Source: Novosphingobium sp. UBA1948 (lineage in GTDB: Bacteria > Pseudomonadota > Alphaproteobacteria > Sphingomonadales > Sphingomonadaceae). Taken from it: a stretch of 9,874 bases of DNA. The notes beneath the pieces are model-generated. The model saw nothing but the letters and a program-made list of their open reading frames with translations, was not told where the DNA came from and did no database searches. The DNA is taken from NCBI GenBank assembly GCA_002336765.1, contig DDES01000015.1, forward strand, positions 1 to 9,874. Direction: 5' to 3'. Below, in pieces: positions 1-6,993 of this stretch; the first letter of the stretch is position 1, and every line of letters starts with the position of its first letter. The position numbers and the translations under genes were made by a program.

Positions 1-2
1 TG

Positions 3-980
3 ATGGCGCGCGGCGCGGAATTTCTGGGAACCGAGACGGCGATCCTGTGCGGCGCGATGAGCTGGGTTTCCGAGCGCAATCTGGTGAGCGCGATCAGCAA
101 TGCGGGCGGGTTTGGCGTGATTGCCTGCGGGGCGATGACGCCCGAACTGCTGGACAAGGAAATCGCGGCGACCAAGGCGCTAACGAACAAGCCTTTTGGT
201 GTGAATCTCATCACTATGCATCCGGCACTGTTCGATCTGATCGCGGTTTGCGCGCGTCATCAGGTCAGCCATGTCGTGCTGGCCGGTGGCCTGCCGCCCA
301 AGGGCAGCGTGGAGGCGATCAAGGAAACGGGTGCCAAGGTGCTGTGCTTTGCGCCCACGCTGGCGCTGGGCAAGAAGTTGCTGCGCAGTGGTGCCGATGC
401 GCTGGTGATCGAGGGTAGCGAGGCGGGTGGCCATATCGGCCCCGTGTCGACCAGCGTGCTGGCGCAGGAAATCCTGCCGAGCCTTGCGGCCGATAATCTG
501 GTGTTTGTGGCCGGTGGCATCGGACGCGGCGAGATGATCGCGTCCTATCTGGAGATGGGCGCGGCGGGCGTACAGCTTGGCACCCGCTTTGCTGCCGCCA
601 CGGAATCCATTGCGCATCCCGATTTCAAGAAGGCCTTCTTCCGCGCCAGCGCGCGCGAGGCGGTGGCCAGTGTGCAGGTCGATCCGCGCCTGCCGGTGAT
701 CCCCGTGCGCGCCATCAAGAACAAAGGCACCGAGGAATTCACCGCCAAGCAGGTCGAAGTGGCCAAGCTGCTCGACGAGGGCAAGGTGGATATGGGCGAG
801 GCGCAGCTCCAGATCGAGCATTACTGGGCGGGCGCGCTGCGCCGCGCGGTGATCGATGGCGATGTGGAGAATGGCTCGGTGATGGCGGGCCAGTCGGTCG
901 GCATGGTCACCAAGGAGGAGCCGGTGGCCGAAATCATCGCGCAATTGATGGGCGAGTGCGAGGCCGCGCTCAACCGTTAA
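3..980 (+). CDS. Nitronate monooxygenase / FabK-like FMN flavoprotein (2-nitropropane dioxygenase family)
   Basis: Cytoplasmic FMN-dependent TIM-barrel enzyme. The family oxidises alkyl nitronates to carbonyl compounds plus nitrite, and some members are FabK-type enoyl-ACP reductases. The 325-residue protein shows the family marks in order: an N-terminal CGAMSWVSE...SNAGGFGVI barrel start (residues 16-40), PFGVNLI (64-70), the EAGGHIGP loop whose His144 is at the catalytic-base position, and the phosphate-binding GGIGRG...GAAGVQLGTRF block (171-196). A C-terminal AGQSVGMV stretch follows (295-302). Length fits the family. The ATG at 3 is the first one visible, but only two bases lie upstream, so the true start could lie a few codons outside the window. 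It ends with TAA at 978-980, 32 bases before the SDR-like gene, and the pair is probably co-transcribed. The family is certain; the substrate is not. No adjacent fatty-acid gene argues for FabK, so nitronate monooxygenase is the default. Confidence 0.9.
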   Translation: MARGAEFLGTETAILCGAMSWVSERNLVSAISNAGGFGVIACGAMTPELLDKEIAATKALTNKPFGVNLITMHPALFDLIAVCARHQVSHVVLAGGLPPKGSVEAIKETGAKVLCFAPTLALGKKLLRSGADALVIEGSEAGGHIGPVSTSVLAQEILPSLAADNLVFVAGGIGRGEMIASYLEMGAAGVQLGTRFAAATESIAHPDFKKAFFRASAREAVASVQVDPRLPVIPVRAIKNKGTEEFTAKQVEVAKLLDEGKVDMGEAQLQIEHYWAGALRRAVIDGDVENGSVMAGQSVGMVTKEEPVAEIIAQLMGECEAALNR

Positions 981-1012
981 AATCGCAAGCCCATTGGCGG
1001 AGATCGACGCAG

Positions 1013-1516
1013 ATGGTGAGCATTTCGGGTCGATTTGTTGACCGCTGCGTGCTGGTGCTGGAGGGAGATGCGGGATGGGGTGCGCGGCTGGCCCGCGCCT
1101 TCCGCGCCGAGGGTGCCAAGCTGGCGATCACCGGCACTTGCGAGGATGCGCTGCGCGCTCTGGCCGAGGAGCTGGACGCGCTGGCGATCCGCGCCGATGT
1201 GGCAGATGGGCAGGCTTGCGCCGGTATCATCGACGAGGTGGGCGAGGCACTGGGCGGGATCGATCTGCTCGTGACCGTCCACAGGATGTCCGCGGCGGTG
1301 GCAATCGAACAGGCGCTGCCGCTGATGCGCGCGGGCGGCGTGATCCTGCTGGGCGATGCGGCGAGTGATCTCGGTCCGTTAGGTGCGGATCTGGCTGCGC
1401 GGCGTATCGCTCTGGTGCCGATTCCGCCCGCGCTCAGGCTGGATCAGGCGGACTCTGCCGAGGGCGTGCTCCATCTTGCCAAAAGCCATGCAGAGCGTAT
1501 CATGCAGGGGCGCTAG
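1013..1516 (+). CDS. Short SDR-like Rossmann protein lacking the SDR active site
   Basis: 167 residues from ATG 1013, with a GGCGGAG purine-rich stretch about 10 bases upstream. The same frame is open back to an ATG at 956, but that start would overlap the preceding gene. It resembles a short-chain dehydrogenase that has lost its middle. Residues 12-42 are the first strand/helix of a Rossmann fold, with a modified glycine motif (EGDAGWG instead of TGxxxGxG). Residues 59-87 match the SDR stretch IRADVADGQ...IDEVGEALGGIDLLV. Where SDRs have NNAG, this protein has TVHR (88-91), and there is no Tyr-x3-Lys. Residues 124-138 (GADLAARRIALVPIP) and 150-160 resemble the C-terminal SDR segments before and after the usual PG motif. 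Normal SDRs are about 250 residues, so an internal segment of roughly 60-80 residues is absent. The frame is intact, so it may be a real non-catalytic protein or a decaying paralogue. Function unknown. Likely in an operon with the upstream flavoprotein, since a terminator follows. Confidence 0.75.
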   Translation: MVSISGRFVDRCVLVLEGDAGWGARLARAFRAEGAKLAITGTCEDALRALAEELDALAIRADVADGQACAGIIDEVGEALGGIDLLVTVHRMSAAVAIEQALPLMRAGGVILLGDAASDLGPLGADLAARRIALVPIPPALRLDQADSAEGVLHLAKSHAERIMQGR

Positions 1517-1541
1517 AATTCGAGAGCTGTGAGAGGGGAAG

Positions 1542-1574
1542 AAGGCGTCGCCCTTGTTTGGCGGCGCTTTCTTT
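1542..1574 (+). terminator. Intrinsic terminator after the SDR-like gene
   Basis: Stem GCGTCGCC (1545-1552) pairs with GGCGGCGC (1560-1567) with one G-T wobble and a 7-base loop. It can be extended outwards by AAG/TTT to 11 pairs. A T-rich tail, TTTCTTT (1568-1574), follows. It lies 25 bases after the TAG at 1514-1516, which suggests that transcription of the flavoprotein/SDR-like pair ends here and that the hydrolase gene has its own promoter. Confidence 0.7.
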
Positions 1575-1608
1575 CATGGTGCCGGGGCATAATGTTGGGG
1601 GGTGGCGT

Positions 1609-1627
1609 GGGCCTTGTATCTAGGCCC
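1609..1627 (+). repeat. Inverted repeat (6-bp stem, 7-base loop) in the hydrolase leader
   Basis: GGGCCT (1609-1614) and AGGCCC (1622-1627) are exact reverse complements separated by TGTATCT. The hairpin lies in the untranslated stretch 1575-1690. A CATAAT hexamer upstream (1588-1593) resembles a -10 element, but no good -35 is visible. If it is used, this hairpin would be in the 5' leader of the hydrolase mRNA. Confidence 0.4.
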
Positions 1628-1654
1628 GCTTTGCGACACATTCCCGGCATACCA

Positions 1655-1670
1655 CTCCCGTGCACGGGAG
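1655..1670. promoter_or_regulatory. Perfect 16-bp palindrome upstream of the hydrolase gene
   Basis: CTCCCGTGCACGGGAG is its own reverse complement over all 16 bases. It lies 7 bases before the GAGGAG ribosome-binding site and is followed by seven C residues. As DNA it has the form of an operator for a dimeric repressor. As RNA it could fold into a 6-bp stem with a UGCA loop, and its left arm (CUCC) could alternatively pair with the GGAG of the ribosome-binding site. The symmetry is seen directly; the regulatory role is inference. Confidence 0.45.
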
Positions 1671-1677
1671 CCCCCCC

Positions 1678-1683
1678 GAGGAG
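1678..1683 (+). promoter_or_regulatory. Ribosome-binding site that fixes the hydrolase start
   Basis: GAGGAG, followed by 7 bases and then ATG 1691. This supports starting the protein at 1691 rather than at the upstream GTG (1529) or other codons of the same open frame, which would put coding sequence across the terminator and palindrome. Confidence 0.75.
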
Positions 1684-1690
1684 TTCCATC

Positions 1691-2566
1691 ATGTGCGATC
1701 AGCTTACCCTTGCCGAGGATGATGCCAAGGCCGCCGCGCGCGGCCTGTCGCGCCGCCAGTTCGCCGCCCTCAGCGCTGCCGGTGCCGCAAGCGCGCTGGC
1801 CGATGCGCAGGCGGCGATTGCTGCCGGCCCCGCACTGGTGGAAAAGGACGTTAGCATCACCACGCCCGACGGCACATGCGATGCGGTGTTGCTGCACCCT
1901 GCCAAGGGTAAGCATCCCGGGATCATCCTGTGGCCCGACATTGCCGGTGTGCGCGAGGCCTATCGCGTGATGGCGCGGCGGCTGGCGGGCGAGGGCTATA
2001 CCGTGCTGCTGGTCAACCACTATTACCGCGGCGGCAAGGCGCCGTTTCTCGCCAGCCTTGCCGAATGGCGCACGCCTGCGGGGCAGGAAAAATTGAAGCC
2101 GCTGATCGCGGGGATCACCCCTGCCGGCACCACCGGCGACGCCAAGGCTTTCGTCGCCTTTCTCGATAAACAACCCGCCACCGACACCAAGCGCAAGATC
2201 GGCACGCAGGGCTATTGCATGGGCGGACCCTATACGGTGCGCACGGCGGCGGCAGTGCCGACGCGGGTGGGGGCTGCCTGTTCGTTCCACGGCGGCGGGC
2301 TGGTGGTGGATGCGCCGGACAGTCCGCACAAGCTGATTGCCGCCACCAAGGCCAGTTTCCTGTTCGCCATCGCCCAGAATGACGACGCGCGGGCACCCGC
2401 CGACAAGGATGCGTTGAAGGCCGCCGCCGCCGCCGCGCATCGCCCCGCCGAGGTGGAGGTCTATCACGCCGATCATGGCTGGTGCACCATTGACGCGCCT
2501 TCCTACAACAAGGAGGAGGCCGAGCGAGCCTGGGTGCGGATGAAATTAATGTATGCAAACCTTTGA
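1691..2566 (+). CDS. Dienelactone hydrolase family protein with Tat-like N-terminus
   Basis: 291-residue alpha/beta hydrolase of the dienelactone hydrolase (carboxymethylenebutenolidase) family. Classical members open the lactone of dienelactone to maleylacetate in chlorocatechol breakdown; the substrate here is unknown. The nucleophile motif GYCMGG places Cys176, the acid is probably Asp231 or Asp232 (QNDD), and HADHGW supplies His262, giving the Cys-Asp-His triad typical of the family. The position of the conserved Glu of the QEIFG-type motif holds Asp83 (WPDIAG), as I recall for a subgroup. Before the catalytic domain (from about residue 50) comes a polar stretch, then SRRQF (20-24) and an alanine-rich segment (25-46). 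This resembles a twin-arginine signal, though its hydrophobic core is weak. The start is chosen for the GAGGAG site 7 bases upstream. The gene stands alone between a terminator and msrB; the 72-base gap to the msrB ribosome-binding region shows no terminator. Confidence 0.88.
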   Translation: MCDQLTLAEDDAKAAARGLSRRQFAALSAAGAASALADAQAAIAAGPALVEKDVSITTPDGTCDAVLLHPAKGKHPGIILWPDIAGVREAYRVMARRLAGEGYTVLLVNHYYRGGKAPFLASLAEWRTPAGQEKLKPLIAGITPAGTTGDAKAFVAFLDKQPATDTKRKIGTQGYCMGGPYTVRTAAAVPTRVGAACSFHGGGLVVDAPDSPHKLIAATKASFLFAIAQNDDARAPADKDALKAAAAAAHRPAEVEVYHADHGWCTIDAPSYNKEEAERAWVRMKLMYANL

Positions 2567-2632
2567 ATCTGCGCAATTTACGTAAGCCTGTATCTTGAAA
2601 ATTTCGCCTCCGATCCCCACATTGCCGGGGAG

Positions 2633-2637
2633 AGGAG
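2633..2637 (+). promoter_or_regulatory. Ribosome-binding site that decides the msrB start
   Basis: AGGAG stands 7 bases before ATG 2645 but only one base before the in-frame ATG at 2639. The spacing therefore favours 2645 as the start of msrB. Confidence 0.7.
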
Positions 2638-2644
2638 AATGCGG

Positions 2645-3061
2645 ATGACCCAAGATCCAGCAGACAAGATCGAGCTGAGCGAGGCTGAATGGCGTGAGCG
2701 CCTGACGCCGGCCCAGTACCATGTGCTGCGCGAGCGGGGCACCGAGCGCGCTTTCACCGGAGAGTATGAAAACAACAAGGCGGCAGGTGCCTATCTGTGC
2801 GCCGGATGTGGCGCGCCGCTGTTTTCCTCGGATGCCAAATACAATTCCGGCTCGGGCTGGCCCAGCTTCTATCAGCCCCGCAATCCCGAGGCGGTGGAGG
2901 CGCATCGCGATGTGTCGCATGGCATGATCCGCACCGAAGTGCATTGTGCGCGGTGCAAGGGACATCTTGGCCATGTCTTTCCCGATGGGCCGCAACCGAC
3001 CGGCCTGCGCTATTGCATCAACAGCGCCAGCATGAAATTCGAGCCCAAGGGCGGCGCCTGA
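2645..3061 (+). CDS. msrB: Peptide-methionine (R)-S-oxide reductase MsrB
   Basis: 138-residue cytoplasmic repair enzyme that reduces the R-epimer of methionine sulfoxide in proteins, normally at the expense of thioredoxin. Family marks are all present: the zinc-binding pairs Cys52/Cys55 (CAGC) and Cys101/Cys104 (CARC), GWPSFYQP (71-78), HGMIRTEVHC (92-101), GHLGHVFPDGP (106-116), and the catalytic Cys124 in RYCINSAS. The full domain is present and of normal length. As I recall, E. coli MsrB has SGCGWPSF with a resolving Cys at the third position; here the sequence is SGSGWPSF with Ser70, so the usual resolving Cys is missing. Such Cys-to-Ser/Thr forms are known in the family and must use another reductant route. 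The start at 2645 is set by the AGGAG site. No other oxidative-stress gene is adjacent. The penicillin-binding protein gene follows 98 bases downstream in the same direction. Confidence 0.95.
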   Translation: MTQDPADKIELSEAEWRERLTPAQYHVLRERGTERAFTGEYENNKAAGAYLCAGCGAPLFSSDAKYNSGSGWPSFYQPRNPEAVEAHRDVSHGMIRTEVHCARCKGHLGHVFPDGPQPTGLRYCINSASMKFEPKGGA

Positions 3062-3159
3062 TCCACGGGCCAGCAATTTCCGGTTAACCAAAGCCTCGCT
3101 ATCGCCTAGGGAGGGCTGGTGGCCTGTTCGGCCCGCGGCGACAGGGGTTTGATACCGGA

Positions 3160-5214
3160 ATGGCAAGGCAGAATTTGCGGCGTGGTGGGGCGGACACTCC
3201 GGCACCGGGCGGGGCAACGGGGGGATCGCGCCTGCGGCGGTTTCTGGTAAAACTGGCGATCTGGAGCGGCGCGCTGGCGCTGCTGGGCGTCATTTTCCTG
3301 TTCGCGGCGGTGTTTTTCGAGGCGCAGGAGCTGCCCGACTATGATTCGCTGAAAAGCGGGCAGAACGGCCAGACTATTCTGGTGCGCGCCCGCGATGGCA
3401 GCGAGCTTTTCGCGATGGGCCCGTCCTTCGGCCACTGGCTGTCCTATCAGGAACTGCCACAGGTGATGAAGGACGCCATCGTCGCCACCGAGGATCGCCG
3501 CTTTCGCGAGCATATCGGCATTGACCCTATCGGCGTGGCGCGCAGCTTCTTTGTGCGTGCGCAAACCGGCAAGTGGCGGCAGGGCGGCTCGACCCTGACG
3601 CAACAGTTGGCCCGCACCGTATTCCTCAACAATGACCGCACCTTCAGCCGCAAGGCCAAGGAAGCGCTGATCGCGCTGGCGCTGGAATACAAGTTCAGCA
3701 AGGACGAGATCCTCGAACTCTACCTCAACAAGGTCTATTTCGGCGGTGGCGCTTATGGCGTGGATGCCGCCGCGCGCAAATTCTTCGGCCATGAGGGCAA
3801 GCAACTGACCCTGCCCGAGGCGGCGATCATTGCGGGCCTCGTCAAGGCGCCCAGCCATTACTCCCCCACCGCCGACCAGCAGGCCGCCGTTGACCGCGCC
3901 AAGGTGGTGCTGAACGTGATGGTCGATGCTGGCGCCATCTCGCAGGAGGAAGCCGACAAGGCCGACCTCAAGGGCGTGAAGATGGCCGCCGAGGGCACGC
4001 AATCCTCGGTGCGCTATTTCACCGACTGGGCATTGCAGCAGCTTGATGTGCTGGTGCCCGAGGTGCGCGATCCCAACAACCACGAGAATGTGGAAGTGTG
4101 GACCACGCTCGATCCCAAATTCCAGACCGCCGCTGCCGATGCCGTGGCCGCCAACGCGCCCAAGGGCGCACAGGGCGCGCTGGTCAGCCTGGACCGCGAT
4201 GGCGCGGTGCTGGCGATGGTGGGCGGGCTGGATTACGTCACCAGCAATTACAACCGCGCCACCAATGCCATGCGCCAGCCAGGGTCAGCGTGGAAGCTGT
4301 TCGTCTATCTGGCCGCGCTGGAAAGCGGCATCAAGCCCGATGATCCGGTGACCGACCAACCGGTGACCATCGACGGCTGGACCCCGCGCAACTCGGGCGG
4401 CTCCTATGCCGGGCAGATCGACGTGCGCACCGCCTTTGCCTATTCGAAAAACACCGTTGCCGCGCAATTGGGGCAGCAAGTGACCTTTGACGCGGTGGCC
4501 GCGATGGCGCGCCGCTTTGGCATCACTACGCCGATTTCCACCAATCCCTCGATGGTGCTGGGCAGCAATGATGTGCGGGTGATCGACATGGTGCGGGCCT
4601 TTGCCGCCATTTCGGCCAAGGGCACCTCGGTCGAGCCTTATGGCATTACCAAGGTACTGGGTGGCGATGGGCGTGTCCTGTATCAGCGCAATGTGACGCA
4701 GGGCCAGACATTGGTGGCGCCCTTTGTGGCGGCGGGCATGACCGACCTGATGCAGACCGCCGTCAACATCGGCACCGGCCGCGCTGCGCAGATCGGACGC
4801 CCCGTGGCCGGCAAGACCGGCACCACCTCGTCCAACAAGGATGGCTGGTTCCTCGGCTTTTCCAGTGGCATCACCACCGGTGTCTGGATGGGGCGCGACG
4901 ATGCCAAGCCGGTGCCCGGCCTGCAGGGCGGCACGGCCCCCGCGCGCGCCTTTGCGCAATATATGAAGCTGGCCGTAGCGCAGCGTCCGGTGGAAGCCTT
5001 TGACACCGAACTGACCCTGCCTGACTGGCAGCTCGAACCCGATGACATTGCCAATATGACCGGCCCTGACAGCTATATGGCGCCGGTCAATCCCGATGGC
5101 GATCCGGCGGATAATGGCCCGACCGGTGGCGAGGCGGGCGATAATCCGCCCGCGCGTGCAGGGGATAATGCCCCCGCACGGCCGCGCAGGGCGCAGCCTT
5201 CGGTGGGGATTTGA
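3160..5214 (+). CDS. Class A penicillin-binding protein, PBP1A type (transglycosylase-transpeptidase)
   Basis: 684-residue bifunctional peptidoglycan synthase. It polymerises lipid II into glycan strands and cross-links the peptides in the periplasm while anchored in the inner membrane. A basic cytoplasmic tail (1-27) precedes one transmembrane helix (about 28-53). The GT51 domain follows, with catalytic Glu111 in ATEDRRF, GGSTLTQQLAR (142-152), the KxxE motif with Glu168, and LYLNKVYFGGGAYG (187-200). The transpeptidase domain (about 335-610) has Ser376-x-x-Lys379 in PGSAWK, the second motif Ser429-Lys-Asn431, and Lys552-Thr-Gly in AGKTGTT. The GT-TP linker is short and there is no room for the extra OB-type insert of the roughly 850-residue E. 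coli PBP1A. The tail from about 635 is Pro/Gly/Asp-rich, apparently disordered, with a repeated GDNxPAR unit (660-666, 668-674). ATG 3160 is the first in-frame ATG giving a sensible basic tail; a clear ribosome-binding site is not obvious (AGGGG lies about 12 bases upstream). It converges on the Do protease gene. An mrcA/ponA-like name would fit, but I do not assign one. Confidence 0.95.
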   Translation: MARQNLRRGGADTPAPGGATGGSRLRRFLVKLAIWSGALALLGVIFLFAAVFFEAQELPDYDSLKSGQNGQTILVRARDGSELFAMGPSFGHWLSYQELPQVMKDAIVATEDRRFREHIGIDPIGVARSFFVRAQTGKWRQGGSTLTQQLARTVFLNNDRTFSRKAKEALIALALEYKFSKDEILELYLNKVYFGGGAYGVDAAARKFFGHEGKQLTLPEAAIIAGLVKAPSHYSPTADQQAAVDRAKVVLNVMVDAGAISQEEADKADLKGVKMAAEGTQSSVRYFTDWALQQLDVLVPEVRDPNNHENVEVWTTLDPKFQTAAADAVAANAPKGAQGALVSLDRDGAVLAMVGGLDYVTSNYNRATNAMRQPGSAWKLFVYLAALESGIKPDDPVTDQPVTIDGWTPRNSGGSYAGQIDVRTAFAYSKNTVAAQLGQQVTFDAVAAMARRFGITTPISTNPSMVLGSNDVRVIDMVRAFAAISAKGTSVEPYGITKVLGGDGRVLYQRNVTQGQTLVAPFVAAGMTDLMQTAVNIGTGRAAQIGRPVAGKTGTTSSNKDGWFLGFSSGITTGVWMGRDDAKPVPGLQGGTAPARAFAQYMKLAVAQRPVEAFDTELTLPDWQLEPDDIANMTGPDSYMAPVNPDGDPADNGPTGGEAGDNPPARAGDNAPARPRRAQPSVGI

Positions 5215-5247
5215 CGGGTGGGTTTAGGGTAAGAATGCCTCTGGCGG

Positions 5248-5269
5248 GTTAAGGGCTATTGCCCTTAAC
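5248..5269. repeat. Perfect 9-bp inverted repeat with 4-base loop after the PBP gene
   Basis: GTTAAGGGC (5248-5256) and GCCCTTAAC (5261-5269) are exact reverse complements around TATT. The repeat lies 33 bases after the TGA of the penicillin-binding protein gene. It has no T-tract after it (AATCCCC), so it is not a classical intrinsic terminator. It could stabilise the mRNA 3' end, assist termination or bind a protein. The rest of 5215-5344 shows nothing I can name. Confidence 0.55.
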
Positions 5270-5344
5270 AATCCCCGTACGGTCTGCCTTGTGCCTGCCG
5301 GACAGCGTGGCGAATTGAAGGGCTGCCTCCGGCGGCTTGGTATA

Positions 5345-5382
5345 GAAAAGCCCCCGTCGGAGCACTCCGGCGGGGGCTTTTC
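5345..5382. terminator. Bidirectional intrinsic terminator between the convergent PBP and Do-protease genes
   Basis: GAAAAGCCCCCGTCGGAG (5345-5362) pairs with CTCCGGCGGGGGCTTTTC (5365-5382) over its whole length with a single G-T wobble (5357/5370). The GC-rich core is flanked by AAAA on the left and TTTT on the right, so it can terminate transcripts on either strand: the penicillin-binding protein mRNA on + and the hflK-hflC-protease mRNA on -. It lies 18 bases from the stop codon of the protease gene (TAA, 5403-5401). Confidence 0.92.
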
Positions 5383-5400
5383 TGTTGCTGGACGTTAGCC

Positions 5401-6930
5401 TTAACGCAGGCGCAGGCCCGCGAACAGCGGCGGCTGGCCGGGGCGCATCACCACCACGTTGACCGCCGTGCGACCGGCAGCCTGTGCGGCGCGGATACCC
5501 GCTTCGAACTCGCCGACATTGGTGACATTCTTGCCGCCGATGGCCAGCAGCACGTCGCCGCGCTCCACCCCCTTGGCGCCCGCATCCGATGAGGGATCGA
5601 CCGCGTTGACCACCACGCCCTTGGTGTCGATCGACAGGCCAAGCTGGCCCGCGATCTGCGGGGTGAGCGGCAGCAGCGAAAGGCCGAGCGACTTCTCGGC
5701 AAGACCGGTGCCCTTGGGGGCGGCCTTGTCGAAACTGTCGGCACCATTCTTGCGGTCAAAGCTCTGCGCGGCCAGTTCCTCGTCGGTGGGACGCTTGCCG
5801 ACCACGACGTTGAGCGTAAGCGTCTTGCCATCGCGCAGCACCTCGACCGGAATACGCGTACCCGGCGGCGTGTTGGCCACAAGGAACGAGAGGGTCTGGT
5901 CGCGGGTCACATCCTTGCCCGACACCTTGGTCACCACGTCGCCAGCCTTGATGCCGCCCTGATCGGCGCCCTTGCCAGGCTCCACCGACTGGATCAGCTC
6001 GCCCTTGTTATGCGGCAGGCCGAGCGAGTCAGCATAGTCGTTCGAGATCGGCTGGAGGCGCACACCCAGATAGCCGCGCTCGATCGACTGGCCCTTGATC
6101 AGGCGGTCCACAATCGGGGCGGCGGTTTCGGCGGGAATGGCAAAGCCGATGCCCACGCTGCCGCCCGAAGGCGAGAAGATCGCGCGGTTGATGCCGATCA
6201 CCTGCCCCTGCATATCGAACATCGGGCCGCCGGAGTTGCCCTGGTTGATCGAGGCGTCGGTCTGGATATAGCGGTCATAGGCGCCGCCCGAGCCGATGTT
6301 GCGATAGACTGCCGAGACGATGCCCTGCGTCACCGTGCCGCCAAGGCCAAAGGGATTGCCGATGGCGATCACCCAGTCGCCCACACGGGCCTTGCTGCTG
6401 TCGCCGAACTTGACGAAGGGCAGGGGCTTGCCCGCCGTGATCTTCAGCACGGCCAGATCCGATGCGGCATCCTTGCCGATCAGCTTGGCGGGATATTCGG
6501 TGCCATCGGCCAGCGTCACGGTGATCGATTCGACCACACCGCCCTGACCCTCGGGCGTCACCACATGGTTGTTGGTGACAACATAGCCATCGGCCGAAAC
6601 AACGAAACCGGAGCCGAGCGACTGCGCCTCGCGCGTGGTGGGCGTGGCCTCGCCGCCGCCGAACAGGCCTTCAAACGGGGTGCCGGCAAAGGGGTTTGTG
6701 CCGCCACCCTGCACCTTTACCTTCTGGCGGGTGGAAATATTGACCACGGCGGGCTGAAGCTGGTGGGTCAGATCGGCAAAGCTGGCGGGGGCACCCGCGC
6801 GCGGGGTGATCGCCTGCATCTTCTGCAAGTCGTTCTGGGCCACTTGCGCGCCTGCGGGAAGGCCGGTCAACAGGGAGAGCGTTGCACCCCCCAGCAGCAG
6901 GGCACTGGTTACTCCGTAAGCATATCGCAC
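5401..6930 (-). CDS. degP: Do/DegP-family periplasmic serine endopeptidase (HtrA type)
   Basis: 509-residue trypsin-like protease/chaperone that degrades misfolded envelope proteins. A signal peptide (about 1-28, hydrophobic 8-22, AGA before the likely cleavage) exports it. The protease domain has the triad His122 (TNNHVV), Asp158 (SDLAVL) and Ser233 (GNSGGP). Two PDZ domains follow: about 283-380, with the carboxylate-binding loop GYLGV, and about 412-505, with LGLSL and GVERGDVLLAIGG. The architecture is that of Do proteases, which form cage-like oligomers; DegP, DegQ and MucD cannot be told apart by eye. The start is GTG at 6930-6928: an in-frame TGA at 6936-6934 rules out anything further upstream, and AAGGA lies 10 bases before it. 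It follows hflC by 110 bases on the same strand and probably belongs to the hflK-hflC transcription unit, although a hairpin in the gap could separate expression. Confidence 0.95.
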   Translation of the reverse strand: MRYAYGVTSALLLGGATLSLLTGLPAGAQVAQNDLQKMQAITPRAGAPASFADLTHQLQPAVVNISTRQKVKVQGGGTNPFAGTPFEGLFGGGEATPTTREAQSLGSGFVVSADGYVVTNNHVVTPEGQGGVVESITVTLADGTEYPAKLIGKDAASDLAVLKITAGKPLPFVKFGDSSKARVGDWVIAIGNPFGLGGTVTQGIVSAVYRNIGSGGAYDRYIQTDASINQGNSGGPMFDMQGQVIGINRAIFSPSGGSVGIGFAIPAETAAPIVDRLIKGQSIERGYLGVRLQPISNDYADSLGLPHNKGELIQSVEPGKGADQGGIKAGDVVTKVSGKDVTRDQTLSFLVANTPPGTRIPVEVLRDGKTLTLNVVVGKRPTDEELAAQSFDRKNGADSFDKAAPKGTGLAEKSLGLSLLPLTPQIAGQLGLSIDTKGVVVNAVDPSSDAGAKGVERGDVLLAIGGKNVTNVGEFEAGIRAAQAAGRTAVNVVVMRPGQPPLFAGLRLR

Positions 6931-6993
6931 TGGTCAATCATCCTTGTATCTTTGCGGCGGGCCGGAGGGACAGCCTGCCGGTGAATGGGGTGT

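Noticed and set aside
956..1012. ATG 956 as start of the SDR-like gene
   Set aside because: It would overlap the end of the flavoprotein gene by 25 bases and add 19 residues unlike any SDR N-terminus; ATG 1013 has a purine-rich stretch upstream and begins near the first Rossmann strand.
1529..1690. N-terminal extension of the hydrolase to the GTG at 1529
   Set aside because: It would translate through the intrinsic terminator and the palindrome, and lacks a good ribosome-binding site, while ATG 1691 has GAGGAG 7 bases upstream.
3082..3089. GGTTAACC palindrome before the penicillin-binding protein gene as a CtrA box
   Set aside because: CtrA sites need a second TTAA half about 7 bases away; none is present, and an 8-base palindrome is expected by chance.
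3106..4083. Long minus-strand open frame (about 325 codons) opposite the penicillin-binding protein gene
   Set aside because: It is antisense to a gene with every GT51 and transpeptidase motif. In GC-rich DNA strong third-position G/C bias suppresses stops in an antisense frame. Its translation is His/Arg/Gly/Ala-rich with no recognisable domain.
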